A DNA stretch of 64,000 nt from Planctomycetota bacterium (GTDB lineage: Bacteria > Planctomycetota > UBA11346): assembly GCA_014193115.1 (NCBI GenBank), contig BJHQ01000007.1, positions 124,001 through 188,000 on the forward strand, given 5' to 3'. A program made the translations under genes and the position numbers. A model generated the notes under the pieces. It searched no databases, was not told the origin of the DNA, and worked only from the letters and a program-made list of their open reading frames with translations. Every line of letters begins with the position of its first letter. The stretch's first letter is position 1. Below, in pieces: positions 1-9,445 of this stretch.

Positions 1-2592
1 GGTCGACGGCGACTTGCCGGTCAGGCTCGCCACCCAGTCCATCACCAGCTCAGGAAGCTCCTGATAATGCAGCGGATTGTAGACGCACAGGGGCTTCACC
101 CCGGGCTCGGGCGGATTGTTCCGCCGCCCGGCCAGCACCGCATCGACCGGAACGTGGAGCGGCTGGTCGATGCCGATCCGATTGAACAGGCGCAGACCGA
201 TTTCTGCGATGCGCTTCGGCGCTGGATCAGCGTGGTCGGGACGGACCTGCAAATACCGTGGATTCTTTGATGGTTTTCCATCGACCAGGCGGGGCAGGGC
301 GCTGGCCACGGCGAAGCTGGTCCCGGCCGCGGCCTCGCGCAGGTGCTGGCGCATCGGCGGCGTATAGGCTTCGGCGCGGATCACGTCGTCGATCTCGGCA
401 TTGGCGTCGGCGGGGCTCAGCGGCTGCCAGTTCGAGGCGAACAGTCCGGGCGCTGACATGTCGCGTTCAGCCTGCTTGTCGTAGCCACGGTGGATCGCGT
501 CGTCTGGGCGCTGGAACAGCCGGTGTTCGCAGTTGCCCACCAGTTTGTACGAACGGCCAGGATCGGCGCCGATCCACGAACCGGGCACCACCACCGACGC
601 GGTGATGTCGTCCTCCAGCTGGATTTTATCAGCTGGAATGAAGTCCTGGCGGAGCTTGAACGTGCGCCAGCCGCTGCCGTCGCTCTCGTGGCCGACCCGC
701 AGGTATTCGCCGATCAGCGGGCGGACGCCGAGCTTGAGCTGGAATCCAGGCCGACCATTGACCCGATCGACGTGGAAATGGCTGCGCCAGTCCCGGCCCC
801 ACTCCACCCGCCAGAACCGTTTGACGATGAACACCAGCGGCCAGATGTGGTGCGGGATGCGCTCCAGCCAGCGGTTGTATTCGTCGGTGAATTCCTCGGA
901 CGGAGTGAACATCTTGATCACCGAACCGAGGGAACGTTCCTCGCTCAGCACCGCCCGGCTGTGCCGGTGATCGTAATCGGGGCGCAGGTCAGGACGCAGG
1001 CGATGGGCGTAATCGCCATCGAGGATCTCTTGGACCATCGCGAAATCGCGTTCGGCGTCGGCGACGATGATCGGGCCGTGGATGACCGCATCAGCGATGC
1101 TCTTGCTGATCTCGCTCTTGCCGCCACCTGACACGGTGCACGGCTTGTGGCAGGCGGTGCCATAGGCCCAGGTGCCGATCAGGCGCCAGCTCGGCGCGGA
1201 TGGATGGCGGGCGAGCCGCACTTTGTAGCCGCTCGGCACCAGGTAACTGTGGTCGAGACGCAGGCGAAGGGTGCGACTTTGTCCGTCTCTCTTCCATGTC
1301 GCGGTCTGGGTCGCCAGATCGAATTCAGCATCTTCAGGGACCATCACCACCCGCGAATCCGCCTTCAGCACGGCGTGGCCTTCGGGTCTGACCTCCACCG
1401 CATCAGCCAGGGTGCGCAGCGTGTCGGCCATGGTGTGGCCATCATTGGTGATCGGACCCGACGCGACAAACCGCTCACCCAAGTGATAGCTGGCGAAGGC
1501 CAGCGCACCGCCGGCGTGCTCCTCCTCGGCCAGGCCCATCAGGTTGGCGGTGAAGGAGATCTGGGTTTTGACTTCTTTCTTTCCATAGCCGAAATAATTG
1601 TCGGCGATCAGGGTGACGATGACGCCGTCAGCGGTGCGGTGGGTGATCTTGAAGGCATTCCCGCCGTTATAGCGCTCATCGTCGCTCGCCCAGCACAGCC
1701 CTTCGGCGCGCTGCCGGGCCGTGGCGGCATCGCGGTGGGGCAGGCCGAGATCGCGTTTGCGCAGTCCGATCAGGTGCGGAGCGAGGATGATGCATCCGGT
1801 GGTGCCGGTCCAATGCTCGACATCGAGACCGGCATCGTTGGCCGGCAGGTTCGGATCGCCGGCGTTTCCAAAGACTGATTCGAGGAAATCCAGGTTGGAC
1901 GCCAAGGTGCCGGGAGCGAACACCCGGATCTCCATCCGCCGCTCATCGATCACGCCGGGAACCGCCGGCATGACCAGCGGACGCAGGTGCAGGCTGAGGA
2001 ACAGCTCGGCCGGAACCGGCCAGCCCGCTGAGAACGGCAGGCGCAGCAATTCTTTCGGCGGGGCGAAGGCCGCAGCGAGCAACCGCGCGAATACCGCCAG
2101 GGGCACGGAATATTTGTCGTGGGGCACCGGCAGTCCGCCCTCCGCGACATGGAAGGATCCCTGGGTGGTGCGCCGGTCGTTCTTGGGATTGTGCAGGACG
2201 CCGTTGCCCAGGCGCCAGCTCGACAGGATCGGGCTGTGGTGCTGATCGCCGTGCTCGGGCAGCGACAGCTCGCGGGACAGTCCATGGTGGTCGAGCACCA
2301 GCGTCGACGTGGGCAGCTTCGGCACCGGACCGCCGCTGCCGCTCAGGGTGCGGTCGAGAAAGGCCTGAATCCGTGCGTCCGCCGGGCACAGCCGGCCAGC
2401 CAGGGAACGGGCCTGGCTGCGGGCGGTGGTGATCAGATCGGACAAATCATCGAGCCCGACCGCCGCCGGCTCGACCAGTCCGAGACAGGCCAACTTGATC
2501 ATGATCGAGCGGTGCAGGCCAGCTCGCTCATCTGGGCCGCAACGCAGGTTTCCGCCACGCGGATCCAGTCCGAGCCGACGTTTGAGGTCCAT
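1..2592 (-). CDS. Large conserved protein, possible PPi-type phosphoenolpyruvate carboxykinase (3' end outside window)
   Basis: The reading frame is open for 864 codons from an ATG at 2592, preceded by AGGGGAG, and runs off the left edge, so the C-terminus is missing. Readable segments include DNYFGYGKKEVKTQ near the middle and a glycine/serine-rich SLTGKSPST stretch at the window edge. From memory these resemble the roughly 1,150-residue PPi-dependent PEP carboxykinases known from Entamoeba and Propionibacterium, which interconvert PEP plus phosphate plus CO2 with oxaloacetate plus PPi in the cytosol. That assignment is an inference from motif recollection. What is certain is one long, uninterrupted, well-coded gene. 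It shows no signal peptide or membrane segment. An IclR-type regulator lies 123 bp upstream on the same strand and could control it. Confidence 0.6.
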   Translation of the reverse strand, partial: MDLKRRLGLDPRGGNLRCGPDERAGLHRSIMIKLACLGLVEPAAVGLDDLSDLITTARSQARSLAGRLCPADARIQAFLDRTLSGSGGPVPKLPTSTLVLDHHGLSRELSLPEHGDQHHSPILSSWRLGNGVLHNPKNDRRTTQGSFHVAEGGLPVPHDKYSVPLAVFARLLAAAFAPPKELLRLPFSAGWPVPAELFLSLHLRPLVMPAVPGVIDERRMEIRVFAPGTLASNLDFLESVFGNAGDPNLPANDAGLDVEHWTGTTGCIILAPHLIGLRKRDLGLPHRDAATARQRAEGLCWASDDERYNGGNAFKITHRTADGVIVTLIADNYFGYGKKEVKTQISFTANLMGLAEEEHAGGALAFASYHLGERFVASGPITNDGHTMADTLRTLADAVEVRPEGHAVLKADSRVVMVPEDAEFDLATQTATWKRDGQSRTLRLRLDHSYLVPSGYKVRLARHPSAPSWRLIGTWAYGTACHKPCTVSGGGKSEISKSIADAVIHGPIIVADAERDFAMVQEILDGDYAHRLRPDLRPDYDHRHSRAVLSEERSLGSVIKMFTPSEEFTDEYNRWLERIPHHIWPLVFIVKRFWRVEWGRDWRSHFHVDRVNGRPGFQLKLGVRPLIGEYLRVGHESDGSGWRTFKLRQDFIPADKIQLEDDITASVVVPGSWIGADPGRSYKLVGNCEHRLFQRPDDAIHRGYDKQAERDMSAPGLFASNWQPLSPADANAEIDDVIRAEAYTPPMRQHLREAAAGTSFAVASALPRLVDGKPSKNPRYLQVRPDHADPAPKRIAEIGLRLFNRIGIDQPLHVPVDAVLAGRRNNPPEPGVKPLCVYNPLHYQELPELVMDWVASLTGKSPST

Positions 2593-2715
2593 GGCGCTCC
2601 CCTTTGTCGATGGTCCATGGTCAACGCTGGCCCGGTCGTGCAACCTGCTGCAAAATGTTGCGCGGATCAACGTCGAGCGCTCAGCACGATCTTCACAAGG
2701 AGCGACCAGACCAGA

Positions 2716-3489
2716 TCAGGGAGTGCTGATTCCCAGGGCCGCGAAGATCCGCCGGGCGGATTCGTGCAATTCCGTGCGGAATGTCCTGGAGTCGAGGCGT
2801 CGCCACGTCCCCAGAGCGACAGTGCCGCCTTCGCCATCGGCCAGCGGAACCGCCTCGCCCATGATGTTGTCGGCACGGCGCTCGAAGCGTTCCCATCCCA
2901 GACGGCGGATCTGGGCCATGGCGTTTTGCAGCTCGCGCCGGGTGGCGATGCCTGGCCAAACAGCAGCAGATGGCAGGCCCAGCCGATCGATCAGGCGCTG
3001 GCGCGGTCGAGCCGCCAAGTGGGCGATCAGGACCCGGCCGGTGGCGGTGGAGAAGAGATCCTCCTGCTCGCTCAATGGCAGCTTGGTCGACCCGCTTGGC
3101 CGGACTTCAAGGATGATCTGGCGACGATCACGGACCAGGCTGGCAAGCACCACCGGCGCCTGGAGCCGAGCGCTGAGCACCTGCAATTCCGGGCGCGCCA
3201 CAGCGATGAGCCGTTCACGATAGGGCGCCCCGGCCATCAACGCGTGCAGTCGTGGACCGATCCGCCACAGCCCGCGATCTCCACGGCGATCGACCCAACC
3301 CAGGTGGTGCAGGGCATGCAGCTGCCGCGACGCCGTCGCTGGTGACAGATCGACTGCGGTGGCGAGGTCGCTCAACGACATTTCCGGATGCTCACCGAGG
3401 TAGGTGAGCAGACGCGAAATGCGCTCCAGCAAGCGCGGAACCGGTTCCACACGGCCTGGGCCACCACCGGTTCGATGCTGCTCAGCCAT
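2716..3489 (-). CDS. IclR-family transcriptional regulator
   Basis: The 258-residue protein has the standard IclR layout. An N-terminal winged helix-turn-helix (about residues 18-80, containing LSDLATAVDLSPATASRQL) is followed by an effector-binding domain (about 85-250, with the typical FSTATGRVLIAHL segment). The frame extends upstream to 3699, but that extension overlaps the divergent secreted gene and is not IclR-like, so the ATG at 3489 is preferred; it has no clear Shine-Dalgarno sequence. IclR proteins usually respond to small carboxylates or carbon-source intermediates. It sits between the carboxykinase-like gene on its own strand and the divergent DUF1592 gene, and could control either. 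The effector cannot be read from the sequence. Confidence 0.85.
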   Translation of the reverse strand: MAEQHRTGGGPGRVEPVPRLLERISRLLTYLGEHPEMSLSDLATAVDLSPATASRQLHALHHLGWVDRRGDRGLWRIGPRLHALMAGAPYRERLIAVARPELQVLSARLQAPVVLASLVRDRRQIILEVRPSGSTKLPLSEQEDLFSTATGRVLIAHLAARPRQRLIDRLGLPSAAVWPGIATRRELQNAMAQIRRLGWERFERRADNIMGEAVPLADGEGGTVALGTWRRLDSRTFRTELHESARRIFAALGISTP

Positions 3490-3633
3490 GGGGTGTGTAC
3501 TCGCAACGTCGAGGATCGCTGAGCGCCACAATTCCACGCTGTGGGAAAGACGACTTCCTCCATCGGTGATCCCGAGATGGTGTAGACTTTTCCACTGACG
3601 CGAGCGGCTGCTCACATCGGGAGGATCGTCGCC

Positions 3634-6306
3634 ATGCCAGTCCATCGACGCAGCGAGATCGTTGTTCCACTGATTTTCGTGGTTGCATGGCTGGCTCAAT
3701 CACCAGCGCTCGACGCTGCATCGACCGAACCGACGAAGCCTTCCGTCGCGTTCGCCCAAGTCCACACCGTGCTGCGGACCTCCTGCGGCGGCTGTCACGG
3801 GACCGATAAGCCGAAAGGCGGGTTGGACCTCGGCCGCCTCGATCCCGATCTGATCGCTGGCAAGGACCAGGAGCATTGGCAGGAGGTGCTCGACGCGATC
3901 AACAGCGGCCAGATGCCGCCACGCGGCAAACCCCAGCTGGATGATGCGCAGCGGACCATCGTGGTGGACTGGCTGACCCGCGAACTCCGCCGGTCGGCGG
4001 AGGCGCGGCCGGTGCCACAGGTGATGCGGCGGATGAACGTCACCGAGTACCGCAACAGCATGCAGGAACTGATCGGGATCCCCTATGATCCTACGATCTA
4101 TTTCAGCCAGGATCCGCGCACGGCCGGATTCGATACCGTCGGCGAAGGGCTGGTGACCTCGCCTTACCATATCGAATCCTGGCTCGAGGCGGCCGAGGCC
4201 ATGCTGTCCAGAGCCTTGATCGCGGAGAATACGCCGGAACCGGTGCGCCAGCATTGGCAGATCACCGACCTGGACTGGCGCAATCAGCGCATCGAAAACA
4301 GGAAGAAGAAGGACAAGGATTGGGTGCCGTGGCGGAAGTCCCCAGGGGTCGCCATCCAACCCGGCCCGATCGCCGGTGTCCCCCAGTTGAGTGAAGTGAC
4401 CCTCGGCGAGAACAGCAACCTGTTGCCGTTGGCCCAGCCGATTCGGGATCTCATCGCCAATCGATCCTGGGATGCGTCCGACCGCCTGGCGGTGTGGTCC
4501 AGCCCGCTCGGTATTTCGATCAAAGGAGAAGAAGGCATTGAAAAAGTACGCAAACTGGCTTTCGCCTATGGCCAGCATCCCGCCGGAATCTATCGGGTCC
4601 GGGTGGTGGTATCCGGCTCGGCCACCCGGCCCGAGCTGTCGCCACCATCACTGAGAATCCGGCTGTATCCCGAAGGCAATACGATCGATGCGGTCACGCT
4701 GGGGAAGATTCCGCAGACCCTGGAATACCTCGTCTGGCGGGATGATTGGAAAGCCTCGGCCGCCTTCGGCAGAAAAGGCTGGGGCATGGATTTCGTATTC
4801 CGCACCGACCTGGTCGGGGACCACGTGCCGAATGCGCGCAAGGTAGTGATCGAGGACAACGTCAAGGAGGTCCGTTTCCATTCCCTGGAGATCGAAGGCC
4901 CGATCTTCGATCAGTGGCCCCCGCGCTCCCACCGCGACTTGCTCAGCGGAACCAGCGACGAGCAGGTCGCGGACTCGCTCCGCCGGCTGGCGGAACGGGC
5001 GTGGCGCCGGCCGGTCACTGGTGACGAGCTCGCCCCAGCCCTGGGCTTGTACAGCGAACGGCGCAAACTCGGCCAGGCGGTGATCCCTGCGGCACGTACG
5101 GCGATGGCGCTGATCCTGGCGTCGCCGCAATTCCTCTTCCTGACTGAACGCGGCCCGAGCGGCACACTGACCGACCACGAATTGGCAGCCCGTCTCTCCT
5201 ATTTCCTGTGGAGCTCGCCTCCCGATGGAGAACTCCGCAAACTCGCTGATGCCGGGCAGCTCTCGACGCCGACGGTGCTGCTCGCCCAAGCGAAGCGGAT
5301 GCTCGGCGATGGCCGGGTGCTGATCGGTCTTGGCCGGGCCTTCCCGATGCAGTGGCTGCGTCTTCACGAGCTGTCCGGAGTCAACCCGGACAGCACCTTG
5401 TATCCCGAGTACGATCCGGGATTGGCCAATGCCATGGTTGGCGAGACCCTGGAGTTCTTCCGGGAGGTTCTCGCTGGGCGCGCTCCTCTGACCGCGTTCA
5501 TCGAATCCGACTTCGCGCTGCTGAATGAACGGATCGCCCACCACTATGGCATACCAGGCGTCGAGGGGGCTGCGTTTCGTCGCGTCGCGCTGAAGCCGGA
5601 ATGGAAACGCGGCGGTTTGCTCACCCAGGCCAGCATCCTCACCCTGACCGCCAACGGCACCCGGACCTTGCCGGTGCATCGCGGCGTCTTCGTCCTGGAG
5701 GAGATTCTCAACGATCCGCCCCCGCCTCCGCCGCCCAATGCCGGCCAGCTCGACGCGGTCAAAAGCCTGCGCGAAAACGCCACGGTGCGCGAACGTCTGG
5801 AGGCTCACCGCACCATGCCAGCCTGTGTCAGCTGCCACGCGCGCATCGATCCCTATGGCTACGCCCTGGAATCCTACGGTGCGACCGGAGAGCTTCGCAG
5901 CCGCGAGCGCGTCATCGTGTCGATTCCGCCGCTTGACCGGAAAACCGGCAAACCGCTGATCCTGGTCGACCTCGGCTCCAAATACGCCGTGCCGGAGAGC
6001 GCAGTCGATGGAAATGCCGTGGAAACCGACGCGGTTTTGCCCAACGGCAAGAAGATCGCCGGGATCGAAGATCTGAAGCGCTGCCTGCTCGCAGATTCCG
6101 ATCGGCTGGCGGAATGCCTGGCCCACAAGCTGCTCACCTATGCCATCGGACGCCAGCCGACGTTCCTCGACCGGCCGCTGATCAGCGACCTGCGCAACGA
6201 TTGCCGTCGCCAGGGCTACTCGCTGCCTGCCCTGGTCCTCGCGGTGATCGCCTCACCGCCATTCCGCCAACGTGGACCGGCAGACACCGGACCAGGAAGG
6301 AAATGA
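3634..6306 (+). CDS. Secreted cytochrome-c/DUF1587/DUF1592/DUF1588/DUF1585 protein
   Basis: The 890-residue protein begins with a hydrophobic export signal (about residues 10-28). A planctomycete-type cytochrome domain with heme motif CGGCH at 51-55 follows. The multidomain array is then DUF1587 (about 127-190), DUF1595 (about 440-500), DUF1592 (about 511-640), DUF1588 (about 661-765, including ANGTRTLPVHRG and a second heme-type motif CVSCH at 731-735) and DUF1585 at the C-terminus. It probably acts outside the cytoplasmic membrane in electron transfer linked to an unknown substrate; the family has no settled biochemical role. GGGAGGA lies ahead of the ATG. The next gene, DUF1552, starts 2 nt after the stop, and such genes are nearly always paired, so they should form one transcription unit. 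Confidence 0.9.
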   Translation: MPVHRRSEIVVPLIFVVAWLAQSPALDAASTEPTKPSVAFAQVHTVLRTSCGGCHGTDKPKGGLDLGRLDPDLIAGKDQEHWQEVLDAINSGQMPPRGKPQLDDAQRTIVVDWLTRELRRSAEARPVPQVMRRMNVTEYRNSMQELIGIPYDPTIYFSQDPRTAGFDTVGEGLVTSPYHIESWLEAAEAMLSRALIAENTPEPVRQHWQITDLDWRNQRIENRKKKDKDWVPWRKSPGVAIQPGPIAGVPQLSEVTLGENSNLLPLAQPIRDLIANRSWDASDRLAVWSSPLGISIKGEEGIEKVRKLAFAYGQHPAGIYRVRVVVSGSATRPELSPPSLRIRLYPEGNTIDAVTLGKIPQTLEYLVWRDDWKASAAFGRKGWGMDFVFRTDLVGDHVPNARKVVIEDNVKEVRFHSLEIEGPIFDQWPPRSHRDLLSGTSDEQVADSLRRLAERAWRRPVTGDELAPALGLYSERRKLGQAVIPAARTAMALILASPQFLFLTERGPSGTLTDHELAARLSYFLWSSPPDGELRKLADAGQLSTPTVLLAQAKRMLGDGRVLIGLGRAFPMQWLRLHELSGVNPDSTLYPEYDPGLANAMVGETLEFFREVLAGRAPLTAFIESDFALLNERIAHHYGIPGVEGAAFRRVALKPEWKRGGLLTQASILTLTANGTRTLPVHRGVFVLEEILNDPPPPPPPNAGQLDAVKSLRENATVRERLEAHRTMPACVSCHARIDPYGYALESYGATGELRSRERVIVSIPPLDRKTGKPLILVDLGSKYAVPESAVDGNAVETDAVLPNGKKIAGIEDLKRCLLADSDRLAECLAHKLLTYAIGRQPTFLDRPLISDLRNDCRRQGYSLPALVLAVIASPPFRQRGPADTGPGRK

Positions 6307-6307
6307 C

Positions 6308-7654
6308 ATGAACGCCACCCAGCTGTCCCGCCGCCACCTGCTCGGAGCAGGCGCGGCTGCCATCGCCCTGCCATGGCTGGAATCCTTGGTGCCACGCCTC
6401 TCCGCCGGCGAGCCGGTTGAGACCGCTCCTGCGTCGTCCGGGCCGCGCAACCGCCTGGTCTGCATCTGCTTCGCCCACGGCGTCTGCAATCAGCAATGGT
6501 ACCCCGCCGAGACCGGTACCGACTGGCAGTTGACTCCTTCGCTCATGCCGCTCGGAGACGTGAAGAAACGCTGCACGATCTTCACCGGGTTCAATCACCG
6601 GGAAACCCGGGACAGCATCGGCCACGAAGGAACCGACAGTTGGCTGACCGGACGCAAGATGCCGGCCTCCGGGATCTCGATGGATCAGGTCGCGGCCGCC
6701 GCCTGCCGAGGCGCAACCCGGTTCGAATCGCTGCAACTCGGTCCAAGCGCCGGCACCGGAACCCGCGGTCGCAGCCTGACCTGCTCGTTCAATGCCTCGG
6801 GCATCCAGCTACCGGCCATGGCGTCGCCGCGAGCGCTGTTTTCACGGCTCTTCACCGCCGATACGGCTCCGGCGCGGGCAGCCTTGTCGGCTCAGTTGAC
6901 GGAGCGGCGCAGCGTGCTCGACGCCTTGGTAAAGACCATCGGAACGATGCAGTGCGACCTGCCCTCCGCCGATCGCGGTCGGCTGGACCAGTACCTGGAA
7001 TCGGTGCGCAGCGTCGAACTCCAGGTGGCGCGGGAACAGGCCTGGTGCCAGGTTCCCAAACCCAAGGGACCGGAAGCCGGATCGATCGATCTCGCGGTCG
7101 TGAACGGTCCAGACCACGGCGCGTGGCTGGCGGTGATGTACCAGCTGATCGTGTTGGCATTCGCCACCGATGCGACTCGGGTGGTGACCTTCTGCACCAT
7201 GTCGGAACTCACCAACGGAGGAAGCTGGCCGGAACTCGGCATCGCCAGTGACCATGGCATTTCACATCACAATGGCCAGGCCAGGAATCTCGAACTGATC
7301 GCCAAGCGGGATCATCGCGGAATGTCCCTGCTGACCGAGAAGCTGCTTCGTCCCTTGCAGGACCTGCACGAAGGCGGCGAATCAGCCTTGGACCGGACCA
7401 TGATTTTGTACGGATCGGGCATGAACAACAGCCTGGGATTGGACAATGGCACTGGGGTCCACAGCGGCCGCAAACTGCCCTTGCTGCTCGCTGGTGGCGA
7501 ACGCTGCGGCATCAAGCAAGGCAGCCACGTCCGCCTGGCCGACGATGACGGTCCGCCCTTGGCCAACGTGTATCTGACCATGCTGCGAGCGTTCGGGAGC
7601 AAGGCCGAACGCTTCGCTGACAGCACTGGAACCCTGCGCGAACTCACCGCCTGA
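6308..7654 (+). CDS. Tat-exported DUF1552 protein
   Basis: The 448-residue protein starts with a twin-arginine signal (SRRHLLGAG at residues 7-15, followed by a hydrophobic stretch), so it is probably folded in the cytoplasm and exported by Tat. The body fits the DUF1552 family, including the segment GMNNSLGLDNGTGVHSG near residue 378 that recalls the alkaline-phosphatase-like sulfatase/DUF1501 group. The ATG at 6308 follows AGGAAGG at a good distance and lies 2 nt past the stop of the DUF1592 gene. A start at 6272 would overlap that gene and bury the Tat motif. The pair is a standard planctomycete/verrucomicrobial module of unknown chemistry. Confidence 0.88.
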   Translation: MNATQLSRRHLLGAGAAAIALPWLESLVPRLSAGEPVETAPASSGPRNRLVCICFAHGVCNQQWYPAETGTDWQLTPSLMPLGDVKKRCTIFTGFNHRETRDSIGHEGTDSWLTGRKMPASGISMDQVAAAACRGATRFESLQLGPSAGTGTRGRSLTCSFNASGIQLPAMASPRALFSRLFTADTAPARAALSAQLTERRSVLDALVKTIGTMQCDLPSADRGRLDQYLESVRSVELQVAREQAWCQVPKPKGPEAGSIDLAVVNGPDHGAWLAVMYQLIVLAFATDATRVVTFCTMSELTNGGSWPELGIASDHGISHHNGQARNLELIAKRDHRGMSLLTEKLLRPLQDLHEGGESALDRTMILYGSGMNNSLGLDNGTGVHSGRKLPLLLAGGERCGIKQGSHVRLADDDGPPLANVYLTMLRAFGSKAERFADSTGTLRELTA

Positions 7655-7673
7655 CCAGGCCTGGATCCATCAC

Positions 7674-8699
7674 ATGAAGCATGTCGTTTTCTTGCCTTTC
7701 CTGCTCTGCGGCTGGGTGACCGGCGCTGATGCTGTACCCGCTGAATCGAAATCCACGCAGTCCGCAACCACCAGCGCAGTGGCTGCGTTTTGGCAACCCG
7801 TGACCACGCCCGATGGCCCGGCCGCATGGTGCCCGGATCCTTCGCGAATCCCACCTGATCTGTTGGCGGTGCGTCCGATCGCCGATCCGCATGCTCCGGA
7901 TGCCACTCGCAAGCCGGCGTTCCGGATCCTGGATGATCAACCGAAAGTCCTCATCATCTGCGGGGGCAGGGTCCTGAACCCGGGCGGCAAGAGCGAGATG
8001 ACCTCGTTGATCACCACGTATTATCAGCGCCGGAATGCCACCTGTCCGTTGACCATCGAGGTCATTCCCGATGCGGAGCGTGCGCCATCCTTCAGCTGGG
8101 ACGGCTACGCTGGCAAAAGTCCGAAGGAAGGCGCCGCAGCCTGGGCGGAACCAACCACGAACCGGATCCGCGCCGCGAAACAGCGCGGGTTGCCGGTCGT
8201 GACGCTGACCGCGCTTCCGCCCTACGCCTTGGGCATGCGCACCATCGTTGAAGCGGCGTCGATCGATCCGACGGACCGCAACGCGATCAATACCGGGGCC
8301 GATGGCATTTTGCACTATTGCAGCATCCAACGTGCAGCCGGCGCCGACTTGGTCATTTTCGCCAATGCTCCATCGGGCGCCAAACCGTTCGCCAAACCTT
8401 CAGAATTTCCTCCGATTCCACCGAAAGGCCGGCGCTGCCGCACCCCGGACCAATGGGAATGGTTGATTTTCGCCGAGGTCCAGCGACGGGCGGTGGATGG
8501 GGTGTTCTGGGGACCGAATTTCCTGGCGATGATCAAGGATCGGCCGGACCTGATGAACGTCGACGGTCGGCACCTGGCAGGACCAGCCAAAACCGCGCTG
8601 CTCCACCTGCTCTTGATCCATCTGCTGCGACTCGATGGCAGTGAGGTACCGGAGTGGTGCACCGAGGCGCTGTCCAAAGCCCTGGCCGTCAAGCCGTGA
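7674..8699 (+). CDS. Secreted protein of unknown function
   Basis: The 341-residue protein has a clear N-terminal signal peptide (basic MKH, hydrophobic FLPFLLCGWVTG, small-residue cleavage region near residue 20). The mature part contains a beta-strand-like segment DQPKVLIICGGRVL near residue 88 and ends with DGRHLAGPAKTALLHLL. That ending faintly resembles the terminal Asp/His block of SGNH hydrolases, but no GDSL block is obvious, so no enzyme name is assigned. It follows the DUF1552 stop by 19 nt on the same strand, and the three genes from 3634 may be cotranscribed. It may therefore be an accessory of the exported DUF1592/DUF1552 pair. Confidence 0.75.
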   Translation: MKHVVFLPFLLCGWVTGADAVPAESKSTQSATTSAVAAFWQPVTTPDGPAAWCPDPSRIPPDLLAVRPIADPHAPDATRKPAFRILDDQPKVLIICGGRVLNPGGKSEMTSLITTYYQRRNATCPLTIEVIPDAERAPSFSWDGYAGKSPKEGAAAWAEPTTNRIRAAKQRGLPVVTLTALPPYALGMRTIVEAASIDPTDRNAINTGADGILHYCSIQRAAGADLVIFANAPSGAKPFAKPSEFPPIPPKGRRCRTPDQWEWLIFAEVQRRAVDGVFWGPNFLAMIKDRPDLMNVDGRHLAGPAKTALLHLLLIHLLRLDGSEVPEWCTEALSKALAVKP

Positions 8700-8808
8700 A
8701 CATCTGAACGCAGTGAATCGAACAGGCCGATTTATCCAGGCTTGCGGGAATGGGCGTGCCGCTCCATCTTTCGCGCACTCCGCCCCCCTCTCAGCGAAGG
8801 CCGCAACC

Positions 8809-9399
8809 ATGCGCCGTTTCCTCATCCTCGCCCTTTCACTCGCCTGCCTGGTCGGAACCGGCTGCGGCGGCGTCCGCTTCATGGCTCCGGGCACCGCGAA
8901 GATTGCCGCCCCGGCAGCTGGCAAGGCGTTGGTGAACGTCCATCGCCCGTCGACCATGTACGGCCACGGCGTCGATCTGATCGTGTGGGATGGCGAAAAA
9001 GTCATCGGCAACACCCACGGCCGCGACCTGTTCCAATACGAGTGCGAGCCCGGCCGCCACGTCTTCCACGCCAAGCATCTGAATGTCTCGGTGATCGTGG
9101 CCGATCTCGCCGCTGGCGGGGTCTACGACCTGGTCACTGACTGCGGACCGAACTTCGTGCCGTTCCAGCCCGGTTACCGCCTGTGGCTGAAGGAACTGCC
9201 CGCTGGCGACTCCCGCCGCGCCGACATCCCCAAATGGGAAAGCAGCGAGACCCTGCTCGCCCTGGATCCGGCCCAGGCCGACAAGCGTGCGGCGTACGAG
9301 CGGCGCGAGCAGGCCGATGTGCAGAAATACCTGGCCGACTTCACCACCGGCAGCAAGCAGGACAAAGCCGGCAAGATCGCCGCCAGCGACAAGCGCTGA
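8809..9399 (+). CDS. Lipoprotein of unknown function
   Basis: The 196-residue protein begins MRRFLILALSLACLVGTGCGG: a basic start, a hydrophobic core and a lipobox ending in Cys18 or the adjacent position, as expected for signal peptidase II processing and lipid anchoring. The mature domain is small and beta-rich (VNVHRPSTMYGHG, VIVADLAAGGVYDLV), similar in feel to DUF2846-type lipoproteins, which have a VNVYRP-like first strand. The C-terminus is charged and probably helical. The ATG at 8809 was chosen over an upstream in-frame ATG at 8635, because the latter lies inside the previous gene and hides the lipobox. A strong hairpin follows the stop. Confidence 0.8.
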   Translation: MRRFLILALSLACLVGTGCGGVRFMAPGTAKIAAPAAGKALVNVHRPSTMYGHGVDLIVWDGEKVIGNTHGRDLFQYECEPGRHVFHAKHLNVSVIVADLAAGGVYDLVTDCGPNFVPFQPGYRLWLKELPAGDSRRADIPKWESSETLLALDPAQADKRAAYERREQADVQKYLADFTTGSKQDKAGKIAASDKR

Positions 9400-9413
9400 G
9401 ATTCGCCAGGATT

Positions 9414-9444
9414 CCCTCCCGACGGAGCCACGTCGTCGGGAGGG
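9414..9444. terminator. Bidirectional hairpin terminator between convergent genes
   Basis: A perfect 11-bp stem (9414-9424 with 9434-9444) and a 9-nt loop lie between the stop of the lipoprotein gene and the stop of lysS, which begins 2 nt beyond the stem. A long T-run is lacking on either side, so intrinsic termination may be weak, but the position fits a shared terminator. Confidence 0.7.
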
Positions 9445-9445
9445 T

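Noticed and set aside
490..3345. Plus-strand open frames opposite the carboxykinase-like and IclR genes
   Set aside because: They lie antisense to well-coded genes, have Arg/Gln/His-rich composition typical of reverse-strand frames in GC-rich DNA, and match no family.
3526..3544. Short inverted repeat CCACA/TGTGG as an IclR operator
   Set aside because: Arms are only 5 bp; by chance such repeats are frequent, and IclR sites are usually longer.
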